From DASWTL01 sp966250385 (GTDB lineage Bacteria > Bacteroidota > Bacteroidia > Sphingobacteriales > Sphingobacteriaceae): 37,726 bases of DNA. Location: NCBI GenBank assembly GCA_966250385.1, contig CBINHC010000019.1:1-37726 (forward strand), written 5' to 3'. The translations under genes and the position numbers were made by a program. Positions 15,871 to 23,624 of the stretch are shown piece by piece (the stretch's first letter is position 1; each line of letters opens with the position of its first letter). Under the pieces are notes generated by a model, which was given only the letters and a program-made list of their open reading frames with translations, made no database searches and was not told the origin of the DNA.

Positions 15871-16917
15871 TCATTTTTTCAGAGATCCTATATTCCAGAT
15901 CTTTTCAGCTTTCCGGCCGAGCAACCAGAATGAAACGGCGAGTATGCCGAAGAAGATCGTCTTGTCCGTCAGATCCCAGAAATATTCGAAATAGCGGGTA
16001 TACAGATTCAGAAGCAGGAAGGTAATCCCGAATTCCCGGGCCAGGAAGTCCTTTCTTTTTAACCCGTAGATGATCGCAGCGGCAGCAGCTGCTGCAGAGA
16101 TCACGGCCCAGTAGATCAGGTCAAGTTGTTTGACTTTCAGCCAATCCTCTATCGTTCCGAAGTTGCCGAAAATAGATAACAGCCACAGAGAGATAAACAG
16201 GTAGAGCAAGCCGATCACATAGGTTAGGTTGCTGAACGCGCTGAGCTGCTTTCGCATGCGGATCAAAAAGCTAAAAACGACCAGAAGACAGCCGAAAAAC
16301 ACGAATCGCAGGGGATAGTTCATCCCCAGGAAATAGTTGCTCCATTTGGTCTGGTATCCTGTTTCTGTGCCAAACCAGCTACCCAGTGAAATCAGGGCGA
16401 ATGCCCAAATCAGCCGGGACCGGAAATACCAAGCTAGGACACTGTACACGAATACCGAAATAAGGAACAGGACCGAAAAATGACCGGAACTATTGTCAAA
16501 TGTCTTTCCGAGGTATGCGATGCTGCTGGCGGTAAACAGAACCCCTGTGAATAGAATGGCTTCATTGCTGAAGATCCGTTCCGGATGCTGGTTTTTCTTC
16601 CGTTGACCCACAATAAACAGCAAGGCCGCCAATCCTCCTGAAATGATGCTGATCACAATATCCGGCGTATTATAAATCCTGCGCACATATTCCAGAACGG
16701 CATCGTCTATAATGAGTGAAGCGATGGCGACTATGCCGCAAACCAGGGCTATCCAGAATGAATACTGGGCGAGGCGGCCCCAGTCAAAGCCTTTAACCTG
16801 GTAGGATGCACGGAGCTTTTCGGCAGTTGGCGGATCAATCAGCTGGGTTTCTTCCCAGCTTCTGATCGCTTCATCCAGCACTTCAGCTTCCTGCTTATCA
16901 ACGTTTAGTGGAGCCAT
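15871..16917 (-). CDS. DUF2157-type multi-pass membrane protein
   Basis: This 348-residue protein has a soluble N-terminus (residues 1-50, including LDEAIRSWEETQLIDPPTAEKLRASY, the DUF2157-like start) followed by about nine hydrophobic segments with short loops. It shows no enzymatic motif, and the family has no established function. It is the last gene of the minus-strand ftsX-DUF3098-uppP-truB-ribF series, 25 bases after ribF. It is convergent with the sulfur operon across the terminator at 15816-15847. It may be a late addition to the operon, since its product has no evident link to the others. Confidence 0.85.
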   Translation of the reverse strand: MAPLNVDKQEAEVLDEAIRSWEETQLIDPPTAEKLRASYQVKGFDWGRLAQYSFWIALVCGIVAIASLIIDDAVLEYVRRIYNTPDIVISIISGGLAALLFIVGQRKKNQHPERIFSNEAILFTGVLFTASSIAYLGKTFDNSSGHFSVLFLISVFVYSVLAWYFRSRLIWAFALISLGSWFGTETGYQTKWSNYFLGMNYPLRFVFFGCLLVVFSFLIRMRKQLSAFSNLTYVIGLLYLFISLWLLSIFGNFGTIEDWLKVKQLDLIYWAVISAAAAAAAIIYGLKRKDFLAREFGITFLLLNLYTRYFEYFWDLTDKTIFFGILAVSFWLLGRKAEKIWNIGSLKK

Positions 16918-16942
16918 GTGAGGCTGTTAAGTTAATAAATCA

Positions 16943-17869
16943 TCAGGAGATCATGGCCATGATGTCGTGCTTGTCTTTTCCGAGCTGTACTTTCAGGTCT
17001 TCCAGGGATGTGAACTTTTCATCGCCGCGGAGAAAGTGGAGGAAATGGATCCGGATCGTCTGATCGTAGATGTCTTCATCAAAGTCGAAGATATTGACTT
17101 CAATGTTACGGTACATGCCATTGATAGTGGGCCGGTGACCGATATAAGCCATTCCCGAAAATTTCCGGTTTCCAACAGTCACCCGGGCGGCATAAATTCC
17201 GTCTGCGGGAATCAGTTTATAGGCTTCCTCGACAAAGAGGTTCGCGGTTGGATAGCCCAGGGACCGTCCTATCTGATCTCCGCGGACCACTTTTCCGGTG
17301 ATCATGAACGGGTATCCGAGAAACTCGTGGGCCAGGGTCACCTCACCGGCCAGGATCGCTTTTCTGACCTGGGTTGAACTCACGGCGATCGCATGGATAT
17401 CCTGCTCCGGAATCTCAAGTACTTCAAATCCGTGCACAGGACCCTTGGCGATGAGTTCTGCCAGGCCGCCTTGCCGGTCCTTCCCGAAACGGTGGTCGTA
17501 GCCTACGACGATGCGTTTGGTGCCGATCTTGTCGATCAGGACCTTTTGGATATATTCTTCTGCAGTTAAATTGGAAAAATCGCGGGTGAACGGAGTGATG
17601 ATCAGGTGATCGATCCCGGCCTTCTCGAGAAGTTCGGCCTTTTCTTCCATGGTGGAAATCAGCTTCAGGTTCTGATCCTCCGGATGTAAAATCATTCGCG
17701 GATGAGGAAAAAATGTTAGTATGACCGTCTCTCCGCCAATCTCAGCGGCGATCTCCCGAAGTTTAGAAAGTATATGCTGGTGCCCTACATGGACTCCGTC
17801 GAAGGTTCCAATGGTGACCACCGCATTGCTGACCGGCTTAAATTCATTCAGATCATGATATACCTTCAT
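16943..17869 (-). CDS. ribF: Bifunctional riboflavin kinase/FAD synthetase
   Basis: RibF phosphorylates riboflavin to FMN and adenylates FMN to FAD. The 308 residues contain an N-terminal nucleotidyltransferase domain (about 1-180) with GTFDGVHVGHQHIL (the HxGH-type nucleotide site), GYDHRFGKDRQGG and SSTQVRKAI. A C-terminal flavokinase domain (about 185-305) follows, with GRSLGYPTANL and GMAYIGHRPT. It lies 7 bases after truB on the same strand, an arrangement common in many bacteria. Confidence 0.97.
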   Translation of the reverse strand: MKVYHDLNEFKPVSNAVVTIGTFDGVHVGHQHILSKLREIAAEIGGETVILTFFPHPRMILHPEDQNLKLISTMEEKAELLEKAGIDHLIITPFTRDFSNLTAEEYIQKVLIDKIGTKRIVVGYDHRFGKDRQGGLAELIAKGPVHGFEVLEIPEQDIHAIAVSSTQVRKAILAGEVTLAHEFLGYPFMITGKVVRGDQIGRSLGYPTANLFVEEAYKLIPADGIYAARVTVGNRKFSGMAYIGHRPTINGMYRNIEVNIFDFDEDIYDQTIRIHFLHFLRGDEKFTSLEDLKVQLGKDKHDIMAMIS

Positions 17870-17876
17870 CTTTTTA

Positions 17877-18605
17877 TTACTTCAACTCAGCGGTCTCTTT
17901 AAGTCCGCGGATATGATTAACAAGTTCCATTACCTCGTAGGAGTCATCTATGGTGAATTCTCCGTTGCGGGTCCGGCGAAGCTTCGAAAGGTACGCCCCG
18001 TTATTCAGCGCTTTCCCGAAATCATGGACCAGGGATCGTATATAAGTGCCCTTGCTGCAGACTACCCGAAAGTCGATCTCCGGAAGCTCGATCCGGGTAA
18101 GCTCGAACTCCTTTATAACCACCCTGCGGGTTTTCAGTTCCACGGTTTCGCCGCGGCGTGCCTTTTCGTAAAGCCGTTCACCGCCCACCTTTACTGCGGA
18201 GTGCGCCGGCGGATATTGGTCAAGTTCACCTGTAAACCGTGTGCAGTTCAGCAAAAGTTGTTCCGCTGTGATCCCGTCGATCGGGAATGTCTGATCCACC
18301 TCGGTCTCCAGATCGTAGGACGGGGTTGTCGCACCCAGTACCATGGTGCCGGTATATTCCTTTTCCTGGGCCTGGAACTCATCGATCTTCTTGGTAAGCT
18401 TACCTGTGCAGACGATCAGCAGTCCGGTTGCCAGGGGATCCAGGGTTCCTGCATGCCCGACCTTTAACTTCAGGGGTTTGAAAGAGTTACGGATCTTTCC
18501 GACGACGTCGAAACTGGTCCAGTGATACGGTTTATTGATCAGAAGGAGTTCTCCCGCTGCAAAGTTAAAATCCGGAAATTCTGTTTTCTTCAATTCGCTA
18601 TCCAT
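17877..18605 (-). CDS. truB: tRNA pseudouridine(55) synthase TruB
   Basis: TruB converts U55 in the T-loop of tRNAs to pseudouridine. The motif VGHAGTLDPLATGLL carries the catalytic Asp, and YPPAHSAVKVGGERLYEKAR and GTYIRSLVHDFGKAL are also conserved. From the ATG at 18605 it has 242 residues. That ATG overlaps the uppP stop by one base (TGATG). A GTG one codon earlier is possible but less likely. The protein ends without a long PUA extension, as is usual in short TruB forms. Confidence 0.96.
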   Translation of the reverse strand: MDSELKKTEFPDFNFAAGELLLINKPYHWTSFDVVGKIRNSFKPLKLKVGHAGTLDPLATGLLIVCTGKLTKKIDEFQAQEKEYTGTMVLGATTPSYDLETEVDQTFPIDGITAEQLLLNCTRFTGELDQYPPAHSAVKVGGERLYEKARRGETVELKTRRVVIKEFELTRIELPEIDFRVVCSKGTYIRSLVHDFGKALNNGAYLSKLRRTRNGEFTIDDSYEVMELVNHIRGLKETAELK

Positions 18606-19399
18606 CACACTACCTGCAGGTCATATCCTGCCAACATCAAAATTAAGATGGCTCCGCCGACGATGATCCGGTACCAGCCAAACATCCGGAATCCGTTTTT
18701 GCTGAGGAATCCGATAAACGTTTTGATGGCGACCATGGCAACCAGGAAGCCGACGACGTTACCAATAATAAGGAGATTTACCTCCTCCTGGTTTATACTA
18801 TATCCACTGCTGTAAAAATCATATGTTTTCTTCACCGTAGCGCCGAGCATCGTCGGTACCGCCAGGAAGAACGAAAATTCAGCCGCCGCCTTCCGTGTCA
18901 GTTTCTGGGTCATTCCGCCGATGATCGTTGCCCCTGAGCGGGAGACTCCGGGGATCATTGCGATTACCTGGAACAGGCCGATTTTAAAGGCGGTCGGGTA
19001 TTTGATTTCACTTGCATTATCCATGCTGTTGCCTGTGAATATCTTATCTACGAACAATAGCACCAGTCCTCCCAGTACAAGCGAGATGGCAACAGCCAGC
19101 GGACTCTCGAGTAACCTGTCGATCAGGTCCATGAACAGCAGGCCGAAAACAACGCTTGGAATGAACGCAACCAGCAGCTTGAAGTAGAAGTCGAAACTCT
19201 GGAAGAAGCGTTTGAAATAAAGAACCAGCACCGAAAGGATGGTTCCGAACTGAATAGCTACCGTGAACAGTTTTACAAACTCATCAGACTGGATTCCCAT
19301 CAGGGAGGATCCAATAATCATGTGGCCGGTTGAAGACACAGGGAGAAACTCGGTCAGTCCTTCAATAACCGCCAGGATAATAGCTTCCAGAATATTCAT
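18605..19399 (-). CDS. uppP: Undecaprenyl-diphosphatase (BacA/UppP)
   Basis: UppP dephosphorylates undecaprenyl diphosphate in the inner membrane, recycling the lipid carrier for peptidoglycan and other cell-wall polymers. At 264 residues it has the normal size and about eight membrane segments. Both active-site motifs are present: AVIEGLTEFLPVSSTGHMII near the N-terminus and PGVSRSGATIIGG near residue 155. It overlaps the DUF3098 gene by one base on its upstream side and truB on its downstream side. Confidence 0.97.
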   Translation of the reverse strand: MNILEAIILAVIEGLTEFLPVSSTGHMIIGSSLMGIQSDEFVKLFTVAIQFGTILSVLVLYFKRFFQSFDFYFKLLVAFIPSVVFGLLFMDLIDRLLESPLAVAISLVLGGLVLLFVDKIFTGNSMDNASEIKYPTAFKIGLFQVIAMIPGVSRSGATIIGGMTQKLTRKAAAEFSFFLAVPTMLGATVKKTYDFYSSGYSINQEEVNLLIIGNVVGFLVAMVAIKTFIGFLSKNGFRMFGWYRIIVGGAILILMLAGYDLQVV

Positions 19400-19635
19400 T
19401 AGTTATTCCGGGCAGGCTTTTTCAGGATCGCAAAAAAGCCGAGCGCAAATCCGGCAAGTACCACAATTGGCGCGAGGACGATCTTTGTGAAACTGTAGAT
19501 GTCTTTGTCTCCGCTCATTAAAATAAAACCGAGTACCACGATAGCGATACTGATGAGCATCAAAATGTAATTCATTCGACCAAATACAAAGTCAATTTGC
19601 TTTGGGGTATTGTCCGGACTGTTCTTTTGTGCCAT
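19399..19635 (-). CDS. DUF3098 small membrane protein
   Basis: This 78-residue protein has two hydrophobic segments (about 31-47 and 54-72) separated by a short hydrophilic turn (SGDKDIYSF). It has a positively charged C-terminal end. I recognise it as the DUF3098 family that is often found between ftsX and uppP in Bacteroidota; its function is unknown. It overlaps ftsX and uppP by one base each, so the three are tightly coupled. This suggests a role at the division site or in cell-wall lipid cycling, but that rests on context only. Confidence 0.9.
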   Translation of the reverse strand: MAQKNSPDNTPKQIDFVFGRMNYILMLISIAIVVLGFILMSGDKDIYSFTKIVLAPIVVLAGFALGFFAILKKPARNN

Positions 19636-20513
19636 TAACGGTATAAATGATGAGATTGTAAACGTAAATACTTGCTCACTGCAAAATAAGTGCTTAACCC
19701 TGAAATCAGGATGCCCAGGACAATGATACCCAGAAACACGATCCCGAACTCGGTCCAGTTCCGCAGGATGGCGATCTCGGGAACCTGTTTTTGTGCGAAA
19801 TAAAGCGTTAAGAGTAAGAATATTATCGCAATCAGTGCGCCAAGAAGACCATGGATGATGCCGTAGTTGATAAACGGACGGCGGATAAAGCTCTTGGTAG
19901 CGCCGACCAGCTGCATACTCTTGATCAGGAAACGCTGGGAGTAGATCGCCAGCCGGATGGTATTGTTGATCAGTGCGATTGAAATTATGGTAAGTATTCC
20001 CGCGAAAGCCAGGATGATCAGTCCGATGATCCGGATATTCTGATTCACCATGTCAATGAGGGACTTCTGATAAATGGCTTCCTTGACCAGCGGGTTTTTG
20101 GCCAGCTCTTTTGTGAATGCCTCAATACTCTGATTGTTGGCATGTTCCGCCTTCATGTAAACATCGACAGATGAAAGCAGGGGGTTATAGCCCAGGAATT
20201 CCACGAAGTCCTCGCCCAGGTCTTTCGTCAGATTCCTTGCGGCAAGTTCCTTGCTGACATACTGGGTCTTAAGAACGAAAGGGTGATTGTCAAGCTGTTT
20301 CTGAAGCGCAAGCACATCCACCTCCTTAGCTCCGTCATTCACAATGATATTCAGTACGATATTTTCTTTAACATAATTGGACAGGTTCTTGGCATGAACC
20401 AGGATCAGACCCAGTAAACCGGTCATCAGCAGCACTAGAGCGATGCTGATCACGGTTGAGATATAGACAGTTTTCGTTTTTTTAGAAGAAGTGCTTACTT
20501 CAAATTCTTCCAT
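19635..20513 (-). CDS. ftsX: Cell division protein FtsX
   Basis: FtsX is the permease-like partner of FtsE that regulates cell-wall hydrolases at the septum. The 292-residue protein has the expected arrangement. There is a short cytoplasmic N-terminus and a first membrane segment (about 16-40). A periplasmic domain (about 45-165) containing VSKELAARNLTKDLGEDFVEFLGYNPL follows, and then three C-terminal membrane segments. FtsE is not in the window, so it must be encoded elsewhere. It is the first gene of its operon, divergent from leuS, with a TATTTTCG box ending 17 nt before its ATG. Confidence 0.95.
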   Translation of the reverse strand: MEEFEVSTSSKKTKTVYISTVISIALVLLMTGLLGLILVHAKNLSNYVKENIVLNIIVNDGAKEVDVLALQKQLDNHPFVLKTQYVSKELAARNLTKDLGEDFVEFLGYNPLLSSVDVYMKAEHANNQSIEAFTKELAKNPLVKEAIYQKSLIDMVNQNIRIIGLIILAFAGILTIISIALINNTIRLAIYSQRFLIKSMQLVGATKSFIRRPFINYGIIHGLLGALIAIIFLLLTLYFAQKQVPEIAILRNWTEFGIVFLGIIVLGILISGLSTYFAVSKYLRLQSHHLYR

Positions 20514-20530
20514 AATATCTGATTGAATTG

Positions 20531-20538
20531 CGAAAATA
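20531..20538 (-). promoter_or_regulatory. Probable -7 box of the ftsX operon
   Basis: The minus strand reads TATTTTCG, a one-base variant of TAnnTTTG, followed by CA. The same box precedes leuS, the outer-membrane receptor gene and bshC in this window. It ends 17 nt before the ftsX ATG. Confidence 0.5.
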
Positions 20539-20623
20539 AAGATTTCAGGTTATAAACGTAAATAATATGCCGGAAGTGTTTGGCTGCCACGTAAAGTTAT
20601 AGCCGTGTGAGCCGATGTTTTTG

Positions 20624-20631
20624 TATTTTCG
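20624..20631 (+). promoter_or_regulatory. Probable leuS -7 box
   Basis: TATTTTCG followed by CA, identical to the box before ftsX on the opposite strand. It ends 20 nt before the leuS ATG at 20652. A clear -33 TTTG at standard spacing is lacking. Confidence 0.5.
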
Positions 20632-20651
20632 CAGTTTTAGCGTCAGAAACA

Positions 20652-23447
20652 ATGGATTATCAATTCAGAGAAATAGAACAGAAGTGGCAACAGTTTTGGG
20701 CCGAAAACCAGACTTATAAAGTTGATAACAAATCCGAAAAGCCAAAATATTACGTACTTGATATGTTCCCGTACCCTTCCGGCGCAGGACTACACGTTGG
20801 GCATCCGCTCGGATATATCGCTTCTGATATCTATTCCCGGTATAAACGACTGAAGGGATTCAATGTGCTCCATCCGATGGGGTATGACTCTTTCGGGCTT
20901 CCTGCCGAACAATATGCGATCCAGACCGGCCAGCACCCGGCAGTAACCACCGAGGAGAATATAAAGACTTACCGCCGGCAGCTCGATCAGATCGGCTTTT
21001 CGTTTGACTGGAGCCGTGAAGTCCGGACCAGTGACCCCGGGTACTATAAATGGACCCAGTGGATATTTATGCAGCTGTTCAGCTCCTGGTATGACCAGGA
21101 AGCTGACAAGGCAAAAAAGATAGGGGACCTGGTTGCCCGGTTTGAAGCCTCCGGCAGCGCCGGTGTTCGTGCCGTGTCGGATGAAGATACCCGGAATTTC
21201 ACCGCTGAGGAGTGGAACCGGTTTACAGAAAAAGAAAAGCAGGAAGAATTGCTCAAATACCGGCTTACCTACCTTCGGGAAAGTACTGTGAACTGGTGCC
21301 CGGCGTTGGGGACGGTGCTTGCAAACGATGAGGTTAAGGACGGCTTTTCCGAACGCGGTGGATTTCCGGTGGAACAAAAGAAAATGATGCAGTGGAGCAT
21401 GCGGATCACCGCCTATGCCGACCGGCTGCTTCGCGGGCTCGAGGATATTGACTGGCCGGAGCCGCTTAAGGAAATGCAGCGAAACTGGATCGGAAAAAGC
21501 GTCGGAGCTATGGTCACGTTCAATGTTGAAAACACTGATGCGAGGATCCCGGTTTTTACGACCCGTGTCGACACCATATTCGGAGTCAGTTTCCTGGTTC
21601 TCGCTCCCGAGCACGAACTTGTTGCGGAACTTACTACCCCCGCCCAAAAGGAAGAAATCGAAACCTATATACAGCAAACCCGCAAAAAGTCGGAACTCGA
21701 TCGTATGGCCGATACCCGGACTGTTTCCGGTGCATTTACCGGCAGCTACGCCAAACATCCGTTTACCGGCGAGCCGCTGCCCGTTTGGATTGCAGATTAT
21801 GTGCTTGCCGGATACGGTACGGGAGCTGTGATGGCGGTACCTTCGGGGGATCAACGGGACTGGTTGTTCGCCACTCAATTCGGCCTGCCAATCCCGCAAA
21901 TCTCCGACGCGCAGAAGGAACTGGATAAATCGGCAGACCCGACGAAGGAAGGGCTGTACATAAATTCCGGTTTTCTTGACGGTCTTGATTACCGCGCTGC
22001 CACGGCCGCTGCCATAGAGAAGCTTGAGGAACTGGGCCTGGGAAAAGCAAAAGTCAATTTCCGGTTACGGGACGCAATTTTTGGTCGTCAGCGTTACTGG
22101 GGCGAGCCGGTCCCGGTTTATTTTGAAGACGGTATGCCGCGGCTGATCAGTGAGGATGAACTCCCGCTCGTTTTGCCGGAGATCGATAAATATTTGCCGA
22201 CCGAGTCAGGTGAGCCGCCGCTCGGAAGGGCCGACGACTGGAAATATCACGGTAAGTTCGAATATGAATTGAGCACAATGCCTGGCTGGGCGGGATCCAG
22301 CTGGTACTGGTACCGCTATATGGCGTCGCCGGAGGAGCGAAACGAGAATGTGTTTGCGCCGAAAACAGCTATTGAATACTGGAGAAATGTCGACCTTTAT
22401 ATCGGCGGGTCCGAACATGCAACCGGCCACCTGTTGTACAGCAGATTCTGGAATAAATTTCTGAAGGACCTCGGATACGTAATCGAAGAGGAGCCTTTCA
22501 AAAAACTGATCAATCAGGGAATGATCCAGGGACGGTCAAATTTCGTATACCGGCTTATCGACGAACAGGGCCGAGGCACGAATACCTTCGTTTCTGCGGG
22601 ACTTCGTGACCAGCATAAGACAACTGCGTTGCACGTGGATGTGAATATTGTGGAAAATGACATCCTCGACCTGGAAGCGTTCCGAAAATTCCGGAGCGAA
22701 TTCGCCACCGCCGAATTCATCCTGGAGAATGGCAAATACGTTTGCGGCGTTGAAGTAGAAAAGATGTCAAAGTCCAAGTTCAACGTTGTTAACCCCGACG
22801 ATATTATTGAACGGTACGGCGCCGATACGCTGCGGCTCTATGAGATGTTCCTCGGACCGCTCGAGCAGAGCAAGCCCTGGAACACCAACGGGATTGAGGG
22901 AGTATTCAAGTTCCTGCGTAAGTTCTGGAAACTATTTCACGATGATCAGTTCAGGTTCGCAGTGTCGGATGAAGAACCGGCTCCGTCCGAACTGAAGGCG
23001 CTCCACAAGATTATCAAGAAGGTGGAGGAGGACATTGAGCGCTTCTCGTTCAATACTTCGGTGTCAAGTTTTATGATCTGTGTGAACGAGCTGACCGAGC
23101 TGAAGTGTAACAAACGCCGGATCCTGCAGGACCTGGTAATCGTTCTTCAGCCGTATGCACCACATATTACAGAGGAACTCTGGACCCTGCTCGGCAATGA
23201 GCCGGGAACCCTTTCCTTCGCTCCGTATCCAAAGTTTGTTCCTGAATACCTCGTTGAAAACGAATTTGCCTATCCGATCTCCGTGAATGGGAAAATGCGA
23301 ATGAACCTGAACATAGCGCTGTCGCTGGATGTTCCGGAGATTGAGCAGGTCGTTCTGAGTAACCAGGATGTCAAGCGCTACCTCGACGGCAAGACGCCGA
23401 AAAAGGTGATCGTCGTCAAGGGAAGGATCGTCAATATAGTGATCTGA
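20652..23447 (+). CDS. leuS: Leucyl-tRNA synthetase
   Basis: LeuS charges tRNA-Leu. The class I signature HVGH is at residues 48-51 (PSGAGLHVGHPLGY) and the KMSKS loop is in EVEKMSKSKFNVVNP. The CP1 editing domain is present (TRVDTIFGVSFLVLAPEHE, YGTGAVMAVPSGDQRD). From the ATG at 20652 the protein has 931 residues. A frame extending to 20607 runs through the promoter box and gives a non-homologous N-terminus, so it is rejected. Residues about 150-200 contain a charged insertion (VRAVSDEDTRNFTAEEWNRF) seen in Bacteroidota LeuS. An intrinsic terminator follows. Confidence 0.98.
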   Translation: MDYQFREIEQKWQQFWAENQTYKVDNKSEKPKYYVLDMFPYPSGAGLHVGHPLGYIASDIYSRYKRLKGFNVLHPMGYDSFGLPAEQYAIQTGQHPAVTTEENIKTYRRQLDQIGFSFDWSREVRTSDPGYYKWTQWIFMQLFSSWYDQEADKAKKIGDLVARFEASGSAGVRAVSDEDTRNFTAEEWNRFTEKEKQEELLKYRLTYLRESTVNWCPALGTVLANDEVKDGFSERGGFPVEQKKMMQWSMRITAYADRLLRGLEDIDWPEPLKEMQRNWIGKSVGAMVTFNVENTDARIPVFTTRVDTIFGVSFLVLAPEHELVAELTTPAQKEEIETYIQQTRKKSELDRMADTRTVSGAFTGSYAKHPFTGEPLPVWIADYVLAGYGTGAVMAVPSGDQRDWLFATQFGLPIPQISDAQKELDKSADPTKEGLYINSGFLDGLDYRAATAAAIEKLEELGLGKAKVNFRLRDAIFGRQRYWGEPVPVYFEDGMPRLISEDELPLVLPEIDKYLPTESGEPPLGRADDWKYHGKFEYELSTMPGWAGSSWYWYRYMASPEERNENVFAPKTAIEYWRNVDLYIGGSEHATGHLLYSRFWNKFLKDLGYVIEEEPFKKLINQGMIQGRSNFVYRLIDEQGRGTNTFVSAGLRDQHKTTALHVDVNIVENDILDLEAFRKFRSEFATAEFILENGKYVCGVEVEKMSKSKFNVVNPDDIIERYGADTLRLYEMFLGPLEQSKPWNTNGIEGVFKFLRKFWKLFHDDQFRFAVSDEEPAPSELKALHKIIKKVEEDIERFSFNTSVSSFMICVNELTELKCNKRRILQDLVIVLQPYAPHITEELWTLLGNEPGTLSFAPYPKFVPEYLVENEFAYPISVNGKMRMNLNIALSLDVPEIEQVVLSNQDVKRYLDGKTPKKVIVVKGRIVNIVI

Positions 23448-23460
23448 TCCCAGAAATTCC

Positions 23461-23495
23461 AGGTCCGGTACAGCGTTCTTCGTACCGGACCTTTT
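23461..23495 (+). terminator. Intrinsic terminator after leuS
   Basis: AGGTCCGGTAC (23461-23471) pairs with GTACCGGACCT (23482-23492) around a 10-nt loop, followed by TTT and CGCG. It is 13 bases after the leuS stop. Confidence 0.85.
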
Positions 23496-23591
23496 CGCGT
23501 TTAATCAGCGGCATTTGTTCCAAGGCCGCCCCGATCACTCTGTCACCTAGTTGTTACGCCACCAATTCAAGATCGCCTGTAACATTCTCCA

Positions 23592-23599
23592 TATTTTCG
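23592..23599 (+). promoter_or_regulatory. Probable -7 box of the outer-membrane receptor gene
   Basis: TATTTTCG followed by CC, the same variant seen before leuS and ftsX. It ends 25 nt before the ATG at 23625. The AAGGAG at the end of the leader directly abuts the ATG, too close to work as a normal Shine-Dalgarno site. Confidence 0.45.
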
Positions 23600-23624
23600 C
23601 CTTCTAAGAGCAAAATATAAGGAG

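Noticed and set aside
20790..21899. A 369-codon minus-strand open frame opposite leuS
   Set aside because: Antisense to conserved leuS catalytic and editing regions; the protein is rich in Arg, Pro and His, as typical of shadow frames, with no family match.
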